In this document: positions 1-8,224 of the stretch, piece after piece
Layout of the letters: the number at the start of each line of letters is the position of its first letter
Position numbering within the stretch: the stretch's first letter is position 1
Assembly (NCBI RefSeq): GCF_038050375.1
Contig: NZ_CP150886.1
Span: forward strand, 372,001-436,000
Reading direction: 5' to 3'
Length of the DNA: 64,000 nt
Source of the DNA: Okeanomitos corallinicola TIOX110
GTDB lineage: Bacteria; Cyanobacteriota; Cyanobacteriia; Cyanobacteriales; Nostocaceae
Translations under genes and position numbers: made by a program
Notes under the pieces: generated by a model
The model's input: only the letters and a program-made list of their open reading frames with translations
Database searches by the model: none
What the model was told of the DNA's origin: nothing

Positions 1-1367
1 CTACGGAAGCAACTACAGAAGAAGTTATACCCACTGCTGTCACTGAAGAGCCTGCGGAAACAACCACAGAAGAAGTTATACCCACTGCTGTCACTGAAGA
101 ACCGACGGAAACAACTACAGAGGAAGTCACCCCAACTGCTGTCACTGAAGAACCGACGGAAGCAACTACAGAGGAAGTCAAACCAGTTAGTCAGACACAA
201 CCAGCGACACTATCTTTTTTAGAAAGGGCCGCAGCAGAAAGACAAGCCAAGCAAGAAAGATTGATAGCCAGTGCTGTTGAAGTTCCAGAACCAGAAACAA
301 CAGTAACTTCCACATCAAGTACAAACTCAACAGAAACAGAAGCGGAAATTCCCGATATAGAATTTGATGATGGTTTTATCTGGTCAACAGAAGTTTTAGC
401 AGCCCAAGGTAGACGCGCAGAAGATATTTCCATCGAAGAAATTACCTGGTTGAAGAAACTACGCCAAGGTTTAGATAAAACTCGGCGGAATATTCTTAAC
501 CAACTGAAAGCAATTGTTGGTCAAGGCCCCTTAAATCAGGATGCTGTAGACGAAATTGAGGCATTACTTCTTCAAGCTGATGTGGGTGTAGAAGCTACAG
601 ATTTTATTGTTAATGCCCTCCAGCAAAAATTAAGGGATGAAGTTACACCACCAGAACAGGCGATCGCCTACCTGAAAAAAATCCTCCGGGATATGTTAGA
701 CGCACCCAGTCAAGCAACACCAAAATCTAGCTTTGCCCCAGAAAAAGATCAACTCACAATTTGGTTAATGACAGGGGTTAACGGCGCTGGTAAAACTACC
801 ACTATCGGGAAAATAGCTCATTTAGCCCAAAAATCAGGTTATAAATGCTTAATTGGCGCTGCTGATACCTTCCGGGCTGCTGCTGTCGAACAAGTCAAAG
901 TTTGGGGACAAAGAAGCGGTGTCGAAGTAATAGCTAATCCCGGCAAAAATACAGATCCAGCCGCAGTCGTATTTGATGCGATCGCCGCTGCCCAATCACG
1001 AGGAACGGAATTATTATTAATAGATACCGCCGGACGACTGCAAAATAAAAAGAACTTAATGGACGAATTGAGTAAAGTTCGCCGCATTATAGATAAAAAA
1101 GCACCAGATACCCATGTAGAATCTCTCTTAGTTTTAGATTCAACCTTGGGGCAAAACGGATTAAGACAAGCAGAAGTATTTTCCCAAGCAGCCCAACTCA
1201 GCGGTGTAGTTTTAACAAAACTAGATGGTACAGCCAAAGGTGGTGTCGCCTTAGCAGTCGTTCAACAGTTAGGTTTACCAATTCGTTTTATTGGCGCAGG
1301 AGAAGGAATCGAAGATTTACGTCCCTTCTCTAGCTATGAATTTGTAGAAGCACTATTAAACGGGTAG
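1..1367 (+). CDS. ftsY: Signal recognition particle receptor FtsY (5' end outside window)
   Basis: SRP receptor GTPase, which docks SRP-bound ribosomes at the inner and thylakoid membranes. The frame is open from the first full codon at base 3, so the gene begins upstream; the ATG at 261 is internal. The visible N-terminal part is acidic and has a 17-residue repeat (TTEEVIPTAVTEEPAET type) beginning at bases 12, 63, 114 and 165, the last copy degenerate. The NG domain follows, with P-loop GVNGAGKTTT, DTFRAAAVEQ, DTAGR, TKLDGTAKGG, and the C-terminal GAGEGIEDLRPF that is diagnostic of FtsY rather than Ffh. The GTPase core looks intact. Confidence 0.95.
   Translation, partial: TEATTEEVIPTAVTEEPAETTTEEVIPTAVTEEPTETTTEEVTPTAVTEEPTEATTEEVKPVSQTQPATLSFLERAAAERQAKQERLIASAVEVPEPETTVTSTSSTNSTETEAEIPDIEFDDGFIWSTEVLAAQGRRAEDISIEEITWLKKLRQGLDKTRRNILNQLKAIVGQGPLNQDAVDEIEALLLQADVGVEATDFIVNALQQKLRDEVTPPEQAIAYLKKILRDMLDAPSQATPKSSFAPEKDQLTIWLMTGVNGAGKTTTIGKIAHLAQKSGYKCLIGAADTFRAAAVEQVKVWGQRSGVEVIANPGKNTDPAAVVFDAIAAAQSRGTELLLIDTAGRLQNKKNLMDELSKVRRIIDKKAPDTHVESLLVLDSTLGQNGLRQAEVFSQAAQLSGVVLTKLDGTAKGGVALAVVQQLGLPIRFIGAGEGIEDLRPFSSYEFVEALLNG
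12..185 (+). repeat. 51-bp in-frame tandem repeat in ftsY acidic domain
   Basis: Units start at 12, 63, 114 and 165 and encode a Thr/Glu-rich 17-mer. The first three differ by only a few substitutions and the fourth diverges after TTEEV. The array may extend upstream of the window. It lengthens the FtsY A-domain, a region of variable length in the family. Confidence 0.85.
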
Positions 1368-2534
1368 GGTAATTTAGTGATGGTGGGTCTGGGGTGAAGG
1401 AAAACATCCTATCCTGATTCCTTCCCCTGGGCAAATTTTCCGGGCTGACCCCTAAAAATAAAAATAATTCTTTTTTTTTACAAAAAATGATTAACTTCTG
1501 GTAGAATTGCACACTAAAGCCATTTTTATAACTACCTAATGGTTGAATCTAATACTGGACTAGCATAACTGGCTAACAGCAGAAGATATGCAAACAAGTA
1601 GATGAGAGTGAATAAACTGGCTAGATACTCATAGACTCGTTATCAGGTTCTACTAAAAAAATTACTCACGAATAATGACTATCAACCATGGAGACAATAT
1701 AAATATCATGGTTGTCATAAATTGCCCAGAATAATCTTTGCTTACAAAATTATCGGGTAATTTATTAAATTTGGTTCTATTGAGATAGATTCCAGGAAAT
1801 TTAGTATGGAGCTAAATAACAGATTATGAAACATAGCATCTATTTATTGCATCTAAAAATTGTAAAAAACTCATAGCTAAGTGAATATTCTGGAAATTTG
1901 TGTTATACCAGTTAAATGTTTACAATTCATAACTTATTCTTGGCTTTCACAAATATGAAAATAAGCATTTTTCACTACTGACTTGATTGGAACAGTAGAA
2001 AATTCACTTAGCACTGTTTAGTTAAAGTTTCAAAATAGGGAATATCCAGCCAAGCAATCTTAAAAAATTTAGCCTTAACAATCTTCTACCCCATTTTCAG
2101 GAGGTTGCTACAAAAGGGGGAATCATAACATCAACTATTAGTATTATCATTTCTGCAACTAATGATTCAATGTTGATTAATTAGCCAAAATTTTAGCTAA
2201 TTACTAACAGTACAGCATAGGCTAAGTACATCAAAGACAGCAGTAATTTACAGATTTTCATTCAAAAATAGATATTGTCAGCTATTTCTAGCGTCATCAA
2301 AATTATCATCTGATAGTAGACAAGGTTTTAATACACAAAAACTATAAACTTTAATAAATAGCAGTCAAACTTACCAAACAATGCAAAACTAATTACAATC
2401 AAATCCTCAGTCTTTATACTCTTGCTAAAATCATCAATTTTGCCGAATATGATTGAGCGATACCTAAAATAAGGAATTGATCAAAAATCCTAATTTACCA
2501 TCTGTTAATATCACAAATAATAGTATAAATACCT
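1368..2534. other. Long AT-rich intergenic region, no gene seen
   Basis: About 1.17 kb between ftsY and the phosphatase gene. I found no ORF with recognisable content on either strand and no tRNA-like segment. An imperfect hairpin at roughly 1388-1428 (GGGG..AAGGAA pairing with TTCCTTCCCC) lies just after the ftsY stop and lacks an adjacent T-run. A TATAAAT at about 2523 sits directly in front of the GTG at 2535. Confidence 0.5.
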
Positions 2535-3929
2535 GTGTCTCAATTTCCTCCTCATTCCACAGAAACTAATAATAGTGCCACCACAGATGTCACTCCAGTT
2601 GTGGCATTGAGAGAACTGGTGGCCAGACTTAATCGAGAACAAAATAAAATTCAAGACTTGCTTAGTTCTTTAGGGTTTGCCCTGAGAAGTTTCAATAATT
2701 TGAATCAGTTTTTAGAATTGATTCCTCTTATGGCCACAAGAGTTACCGATGCTGATGGTAGCGCCCTATTTCTTTATAAACCCAATGGTCAAATTAGATT
2801 AGAACAGCTACATTGGCAAGATAGCCAACAAAGAAAAAATATCCGCAAAGCCTTAGAAATTGCCAGTAGTCAAATTACGCTTTTACCCAATTCTGTTCCT
2901 CTAGCGACATCAACAGGGCTTTTAGATGATCAGATGCACAGGTATTTGGGTTCAGATGTACAAATTTTTGGGACAGCAATTTTAGTTAAGCATACAGAAA
3001 GGGGATGGCTTTATGTTTTAAGCCGTGATCCAGAATATAGTTGGACAGAGACTAGACAAAAATTAGTCAGGTTAGTTGCAGATCAAACCGCAGTAGCAAT
3101 TGAGAATGATGAATTAGCAGTAGAACTGAAGAAAAAAGAAAGATTAGATCAAGAATTAGAAATTGGTGCGGAAATTCAACGCCGACTTTTACCACGTCAA
3201 TGTCCTAATATTCCCGGTGCTGTTTTAGCAGCGCGTTGTAAACCAGCTAACCGTGTGGGTGGAGATTATTATGATTTTATTTGTACCAATCACAATCAAT
3301 TAAAATCTAATACTCATACTAGCAGTAAAGAAGATATTAATTGGGCTTTAGTTATTGGGGATGTGATGGGTAAAGGTGTTCCTGCGGGTTTAATTATGAC
3401 CATGTTAAGAGGAATGCTCAGAGGTGAAGTATTACATGGAAATTCAGCTGCGGGAATTCTACAAAATTTAAATCGCGTTATGTATGCGGATTTAGAAAAT
3501 TCCCACCGCTTCGTGACTATGTTTTATTCAGAATATAATCCTTATACCCGTGTTTTATCATATAGCAATGCTGCCCATAATCCACCTTTGTGGTGGCACG
3601 CTGCTACTAAAACAGTTAGTAGATTAGATACAGTGGGAATGCTGATTGGTTTAGATGCTAACAGTCAATACGAGAATGGAGAAGCACAATTAGAACCTGG
3701 AGATACAGTTATCTATTATACAGATGGTTTGACGGATGCAGCGGCGGGTAGTGGCGATCGCTTTGATGAAGATAATTTTATTACTTCTTTGAAAGCTGCT
3801 TGTCGTTATTGTAATGGACCCCAAGAAATAGTTGATTATTTATTTGATAAGGTTGAGGATTTTATCGGCGCTGAACGGCAAAATACTGATGATATGACTT
3901 TGGTGGTTTTACAAATTTTACAGAGTTGA
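2535..3929 (+). CDS. GAF-PP2C (RsbU/SpoIIE-type) serine phosphatase
   Basis: 464 residues. A GAF-like sensor (about 35-200, with TDADGSALFLY) leads through a short charged helix (VELKKKERLDQELEIGAEIQ) into a PPM phosphatase domain (about 220-464). Metal-ligand motifs are visible: GGDYYDF, VIGDVMGKGVPAG, YYTDGLTDA and QNTDDMTLVVL. Such proteins usually dephosphorylate anti-sigma-factor antagonists of the SpoIIAA/RsbV type; no partner gene lies next to it. The GTG start has no clear ribosome binding site and a TATAAAT only about 10 bases upstream, so either the message is nearly leaderless or translation starts further in. The phosphatase class is secure; the signal and target are unknown. Confidence 0.88.
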   Translation: MSQFPPHSTETNNSATTDVTPVVALRELVARLNREQNKIQDLLSSLGFALRSFNNLNQFLELIPLMATRVTDADGSALFLYKPNGQIRLEQLHWQDSQQRKNIRKALEIASSQITLLPNSVPLATSTGLLDDQMHRYLGSDVQIFGTAILVKHTERGWLYVLSRDPEYSWTETRQKLVRLVADQTAVAIENDELAVELKKKERLDQELEIGAEIQRRLLPRQCPNIPGAVLAARCKPANRVGGDYYDFICTNHNQLKSNTHTSSKEDINWALVIGDVMGKGVPAGLIMTMLRGMLRGEVLHGNSAAGILQNLNRVMYADLENSHRFVTMFYSEYNPYTRVLSYSNAAHNPPLWWHAATKTVSRLDTVGMLIGLDANSQYENGEAQLEPGDTVIYYTDGLTDAAAGSGDRFDEDNFITSLKAACRYCNGPQEIVDYLFDKVEDFIGAERQNTDDMTLVVLQILQS

Positions 3930-4035
3930 ATTTTTTGGAGTTGAATTTTTTGGAAATATTTACGCCATTTGTCTAAGCATAGGATAAATCAGGTCATACA
4001 GATATTAGGATTGATCTCAACTAGCATAAATGTAA

Positions 4036-5223
4036 ATGGTATCTGCTCAACCAGGAATGCCAAGTACCCAAAATCAAGCTAAGATTCAAAATAGACAAAA
4101 ATCCTATTTCATGAATATGACATCAACAGTTACTAACGAGTCTCAAACCATGCAAGCTCCAAAACAAGGATTACCAGTAACAATTATTACAGGGTTCTTG
4201 GGCAGTGGAAAAACAACTTTACTCAATCATATTTTAACTAATCAGCAAGGCGTAAAAACCGCTGTTTTAGTGAACGAATTTGGCGAGATTGGCATTGATA
4301 ACGAATTAATTGTATCCACCAATGATAATATGGTGGAACTTAGCAATGGTTGTATTTGTTGCACCATTAATAATGACTTAGTTGATGCAGTTTACCAAGT
4401 TTTAGAAAGGGAAGAAAAGCTAGATTATCTAGTTGTAGAAACCACAGGATTAGCAGATCCTTTACCCGTAGCAATGACATTTTTGGGATCTGAACTGCGA
4501 GATTTAACCAGATTAGATTCCATTGTTACCGTAGTAGATGCAGCAAATTATAGTTTAGACTTATTTAACTCTCAAGCTGCACTTAGTCAAATTACTTATG
4601 GTGATGTAATTCTACTGAATAAAACTGATTTAGTTGATGAAATCACTTTAACAGCATTAGAGAAAAAGATTAATGATGTTAAAGAAGGTTCAAGAATCAT
4701 CAGAACTAAAAACTCTCAAGTTCCACTGCCTTTAATTCTCAGTGTGGGTTTATTTGAATCTGATCAATATTTTGATTCAGAAGAACATGAACATGAACAT
4801 CATGATCATTCTACCTGTGAACATGATCACCATGACCATGACCATTCTACCTGCGGACATGATCATCATGACCATGAACATGACCACCATTCAGATCACT
4901 TAGAAAATGATGGTTTTATTTCTATTTCTTTCCAAAGTGATAAACCTTTCTCTATCCGTAAATTTCAATATTTCTTAGACAACCAACTACCCACAAATGT
5001 CTTCCGTGCTAAGGGTATTATGTGGTTTGAAGAAAGTCCCCAACGTCATATTTTCCATCTGTGCGGTAAACGCTTCACCATTGATGATGATCAGTGGAAA
5101 GGTGAAAAGAAAAACCAAATTGTTTTAATTGGTCAAAATTTAGATCAAGAAGCTTTACTTCAACAATTAGAAAATTGTCTTTGTTTACCTTCAGTTAGTA
5201 AAGGTAAAGGGTTTGGGAAATAA
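4036..5223 (+). CDS. COG0523 (CobW/ZNG-like) metal chaperone GTPase with His-rich segment
   Basis: G3E-family GTPase. P-loop GFLGSGKTT (about 53-61), the metal-binding CICC motif (106-109), NKTD (195-198) and the C-terminal CobW domain are all present. Residues about 250-288 are a His/Asp/Glu-rich stretch with repeated STCEHDHHDHDH-like units, expected to bind zinc, cobalt or nickel. The first about 45 residues look unlike the family; the ATGs at 4111 or 4117 are plausible alternative starts. Zinc-responsive members often have a Zur operator, but I could not see a convincing one upstream. Metal identity is not decidable from sequence. Confidence 0.9.
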   Translation: MVSAQPGMPSTQNQAKIQNRQKSYFMNMTSTVTNESQTMQAPKQGLPVTIITGFLGSGKTTLLNHILTNQQGVKTAVLVNEFGEIGIDNELIVSTNDNMVELSNGCICCTINNDLVDAVYQVLEREEKLDYLVVETTGLADPLPVAMTFLGSELRDLTRLDSIVTVVDAANYSLDLFNSQAALSQITYGDVILLNKTDLVDEITLTALEKKINDVKEGSRIIRTKNSQVPLPLILSVGLFESDQYFDSEEHEHEHHDHSTCEHDHHDHDHSTCGHDHHDHEHDHHSDHLENDGFISISFQSDKPFSIRKFQYFLDNQLPTNVFRAKGIMWFEESPQRHIFHLCGKRFTIDDDQWKGEKKNQIVLIGQNLDQEALLQQLENCLCLPSVSKGKGFGK

Positions 5224-5251
5224 TTATTAGTCATTAGTCATTAGTCATTAA
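5224..5251 (+). repeat. Short tandem repeat (TTAGTCA)n
   Basis: Heptamer repeats of the TTAGTCA type directly follow the COG0523 stop codon. Similar ATTAGTCATTGG-type runs appear after clpS (about 43575-43612) and after the IscA-like gene (about 25110-25140). Confidence 0.6.
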
Positions 5252-5296
5252 TTATATGACTTTTGACTCCTAACTTATTACTAAAAAATATTGAAA

Positions 5297-5643
5297 ATGC
5301 CGATAATTAGGGCTTGCTGAATAAATCTCAAAACATTACAGGTAAACGATTTTAGCGATTTTGACTTTCAAAAAATGCAAGCTTTGATGAGGTGAGAACT
5401 GAAAAACCTTGCATTTAATTCCTGCTTCAAGGAAAAATAGTTCCCATCCAACTCTTGAAACTGTCACCTGTCACCTGTCACCTGTCACCTGTCTCCACGA
5501 CAAGACTTTATCAGCAAACCCTAATTATTCAACGAGTCAAATCATCTCAAGTAACTGTAAATGGCGAAATTATCGGTAAAATTGGACAGGGATTAAATTT
5601 ACTTGTTGGTATTGCCGAGGATGATACTGAGACCGAGTTATAC
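5297..5643 (+). pseudogene. dtd: dtd (D-aminoacyl-tRNA deacylase) split by a small element and 3'-truncated
   Basis: Removing 5310-5527 joins ATG CCG ATA ATT A to TT CAA CGA and restores an in-frame N-terminus reading [19 protein letters not shown], the characteristic start of D-aminoacyl-tRNA deacylase. It continues as [23 protein letters not shown] to about 5643. The remaining two-thirds of the roughly 150-residue enzyme, including the C-terminal GPVT motif, is absent, so the gene is dead twice: by insertion at codon 5 and by loss of the 3' part. The enzyme normally hydrolyses D-aminoacyl-tRNAs; another copy or another deacylase would have to serve this function. Confidence 0.85.
5304..5527. 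mobile_element. 212-bp MITE-like element inside dtd, with 6-bp target duplication
   Basis: Element 5310-5521 has imperfect terminal inverted repeats: GGGCTTGCTGAATAAA at the left against TTTATCAGCAAACCC at the right. It is flanked by TAATTA at 5304-5309 and 5522-5527. No transposase gene is inside, so movement would need a transposase in trans. Near its right end it contains a tandem array of the heptamer CCTGTCA (about 5459-5493). The exact restoration of dtd on excision is strong evidence for these boundaries. Confidence 0.8.
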
Positions 5644-5694
5644 CAATTTAATATGAAGCTGCATAGAAAAGAGCTTCTAGAATAAAGTTATAAA

Positions 5695-5830
5695 AAGTTA
5701 TAAGATGAGATAGATATCACCTCGTCAAATGTAAGTTGCTCGAATAATTGTTGTATGCGATTGCGTAAATATTGCAAAGAAGATAAAAGTTCATTTTTTC
5801 GTATTGTTTAGGGTTTTTTTCCAGCGATTC
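5695..5830 (-). pseudogene. Possible transposase C-terminal remnant
   Basis: Read on the minus strand, about 5810 to 5700 encodes a protein-like stretch including ELLSSLQYLRNRIQQLF and EQLTFDEVIS before a stop. Leucine-rich helical ends of this kind occur at the C-terminus of some cyanobacterial DDE transposases (IS630-type is my guess). It follows the point where dtd homology stops, so it may be what is left of the element that removed the dtd 3' end. Identification is tentative. Confidence 0.3.
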
Positions 5831-6114
5831 TCTCAAATCAAAGCCTCTTGACAAGAGACTTACATCCTTAACTTGTCACCAATGGGATTAAATCATCTTA
5901 TTAGCGCGATGAATGGATTTAACCCCTTTTATTCTTCTGGATAATATTAGTTCATTTACTACTTACTTAATCCCGAAGGTAACAGAACAGGGATAGGGAT
6001 AGTGTTCACCTTTGGGTATTTTAATGTTGGCTGTCACTATGGCGTTAATAATTTTCTCATGTTTTATATCATTTCACAGCATATATTATATCTTTTGAAA
6101 ACTTGCTATGGGGA

Positions 6115-6205
6115 GATGACTATAAACAAGAATAGATTTAATTTTATATTGGTGTGTCGAATAACTGCTTTCTATGGAGGTTTAGCAGAGCTAAACCTTT
6201 TTTTT
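6115..6205 (+). ncRNA. Candidate small RNA, array unit A
   Basis: A short AT-rich unit ends in a strong intrinsic terminator: stem GGTTTAGC/GCTAAACC (6179-6197), loop AGA, then eight T (6198-6205). Upstream, a GGGAGATGACTATAAAC segment resembles the same position in units C and D. Exact 5' end unknown; no convincing ORF. The repeated arrangement, not this unit alone, suggests an RNA gene. Confidence 0.45.
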
Positions 6206-6329
6206 ATTCAATATGTTAGATATTACTCTCCTAAACCATAAAAATATCATTTAACTCTCCTTGAGGTAGTAGAAATTTCCATTTATAGAAATTAAGATTA
6301 ATGTATTAATGCCTGAAAAACGTGTAATT

Positions 6330-6358
6330 GCCCTGGAATTATATTCAGGGCTTTTTTT
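6330..6358 (+). terminator. Intrinsic terminator, array unit B
   Basis: Stem GCCCTG/CAGGGC around the loop GAATTATATT, followed by seven T. It lies between units A and C with no coding region before it, so it probably ends a further short transcript, although the upstream part does not show the GATGA-type block of units A, C and D. Confidence 0.65.
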
Positions 6359-6529
6359 ATTAACAATCTCATATCATCTAGAAATATCATCTAGAAACTG
6401 CGGTTGATTATTTTTTTGCCTGATTACCAATATTTGCACCAAAAGGGTTTTACCGCTAATCATTCATAGCTGCTTTACATAATGAGAATCCGATTCAATA
6501 GCAGTTTTTCTAAATTTTGTACTCACCTA

Positions 6530-6625
6530 ATAGAGAGATGAACGAGAATCAAATATAGTTTAAATTAGTTATATATGGTAAACACCTGGTATATATAGAG
6601 GCTTGGCTTTAGTCCAAGCCTTTTT
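6530..6625 (+). ncRNA. Candidate small RNA, array unit C
   Basis: Contains AGAGAGATGAACGAGAAT, then about 60 AT-rich bases, then a terminator with stem GGCTTGG/CCAAGCC (6600-6620) and five T. Relative to unit D the third stem base pair changes from T-A to C-G on both sides, a compensatory change consistent with selection on RNA structure. Confidence 0.45.
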
Positions 6626-6729
6626 CATGCTCAAGATAGAAGCCTATAGATTTTTATACTTTTGAATAAACCAGACTAGAAGATATTAATAAAATAACGC
6701 CATATCAGTAATCAAGGCATTTGCATATA

Positions 6730-6832
6730 TCCCATAGGAAGATGATTCATAAGCAAACAAGAATTAAATTAATTTAGTACGTTGTTAAGCACAGCAATTT
6801 TAGAGGTTTGGTTAACAGCCAAACCCTTTTTT
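6730..6832 (+). ncRNA. Candidate small RNA, array unit D, adjoining the agmatinase gene
   Basis: Contains CATAGGAAGATGATTCATAAG, resembling unit A, and ends in stem GGTTTGG/CCAAACC (6805-6825) followed by six T. The terminator ends 35 bases before the start codon of the ureohydrolase gene, so it could equally be a leader attenuator for that gene. No known riboswitch consensus was recognised. Confidence 0.45.
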
Positions 6833-6867
6833 GATGTTAATATTGCTATAAATCCAGGATAAATCAA

Positions 6868-7908
6868 ATGATTAATCAAATTTCAGACTACAATCCTAGT
6901 GGCATAGGCGAAGTTAATGGTAATCTTTGGGGACTACCGAAAAACTATGAAACTGCTAATTTAATTATTTTTTCTGTTCCTTGGGAAGTTACTGTTTCCT
7001 ATGGTGCAGGAACAGCTAATGCACCACAAAAAATTTTAGATGCGTCCTATCAAATAGACATCTTTGATTTCGATAACCCTAATGGTTGGAAACAAGGAAT
7101 TTACTTTGCAGAAATACCAGAAGATATATTAGATAAAAATAACTACTATCGTCAACAAGCTGCTAAAATTATCACTAGACAAGAAGAAGGTAAACCATTA
7201 ACAAATACACCAGATTTAACACCTATACTCACAGAAATTAATCAAGCTGGTGAACAGGTAAATCAATGGTTATTTCATCAGTGTCAACAAGCAATGAATC
7301 AAGGTAAAAAAGTTGCTGTAATTGGTGGTGATCATAGTTCACCTTTAGGTTATTTTCAAGCTTTAGCTAGTCAATATGCTGATTTTGGCATTTTACATAT
7401 TGATGCACACGCAGATTTACGCGATGCTTACGAAGGATTTGAATTTTCCCATGCGTCTATTATGTTTAATGCTTTGAAAATACCACAAATTTCTAAGTTA
7501 GTTCAAGTGGGTTTACGGGATATTTGTATTGATGAAGTGGAAATTATTAATAACTCTCAAGGTCGGGTAATTGCTTACTATGATACAATGATAAAACAAC
7601 AAAAATATGCTGGTAAAAATTGGTTAGATTTATGTCAGGAAATCATCTCTAATTTACCAGAGAATGTACATATCAGTTTTGATGTAGATGGTTTAGATCC
7701 TAAACTATGTCCAAATACGGGAACACCTGTTCCGGGAGGATTGGAATTAGAGCAAGTTTATTGTTTATTTCGGGAAGTTGTGAAGAGTGGCAAAAAAATT
7801 ATTGGGTTTGATATTTGTGAAGTTGGTGATGCTGAATGGGATGCTAATGTTGGTTCGAGAATAGCTTATAAGTTAGCTAATTTTTTGGATTTATCCCAAA
7901 AGAAATAA
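6868..7908 (+). CDS. speB: Agmatinase-family ureohydrolase
   Basis: 346 residues, arginase/agmatinase fold with the binuclear metal motifs GGDHSSP (H156), DAHADLRD (D179, H181, D183) and SFDVDGLDP (D272, D274). The family hydrolyses guanidino compounds (agmatine to putrescine, or arginine, or guanidine) with release of urea. The N-terminal about 130 residues, with SYGAGTANAP, match the longer cyanobacterial type. Cyanobacteria have both agmatinases and a nickel-dependent guanidine hydrolase in this family, so the substrate is open; agmatinase is my first choice. The gene stands alone and is preceded by the hairpin array. Confidence 0.82.
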   Translation: MINQISDYNPSGIGEVNGNLWGLPKNYETANLIIFSVPWEVTVSYGAGTANAPQKILDASYQIDIFDFDNPNGWKQGIYFAEIPEDILDKNNYYRQQAAKIITRQEEGKPLTNTPDLTPILTEINQAGEQVNQWLFHQCQQAMNQGKKVAVIGGDHSSPLGYFQALASQYADFGILHIDAHADLRDAYEGFEFSHASIMFNALKIPQISKLVQVGLRDICIDEVEIINNSQGRVIAYYDTMIKQQKYAGKNWLDLCQEIISNLPENVHISFDVDGLDPKLCPNTGTPVPGGLELEQVYCLFREVVKSGKKIIGFDICEVGDAEWDANVGSRIAYKLANFLDLSQKK

Positions 7909-8224
7909 GAATTTTTTTGTCATCATCAAATTCTACAGCAGCTTTTAGCTAACAGCAGTCAGCATTAAAACTCCTTAAATAGTGACAAGGTTTTTGATGT
8001 CAATTTTGTATCTTATGCAAGTACATACCGCTATAAACCTGACAAGTTGTCACAAACAACAACATCGCCGACTCCACCTATTCCTTCGGAACGCTACGCG
8101 AACGTGGACTAATGAAAAATCAAGGCTTCTGAACGCACAAATGTGGGTTTTGTCTGTGTAGCCGCGATTTATAACTGCCCAGAGAGTTATGAATTTAGAC
8201 TTTTCAAACATCCTCTTAGCAAAA
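7909..8224. other. Intergenic region with interspersed palindromic repeat
   Basis: Convergent region between the ureohydrolase gene and the CHAT gene. About 8085-8107 contains CCTTCGGAACGCTACGCGAA, a short palindrome of a kind scattered in Nostocales genomes, followed to about 8200 by sequence that also looks like a dispersed repeat rather than a gene. No coding region supported. Confidence 0.5.

Noticed and set aside
6700-6867. Guanidine or other riboswitch ahead of the ureohydrolase gene
   Set aside because: Apart from the terminator hairpin, I could not match any conserved riboswitch core; the sequence resembles the array units instead.
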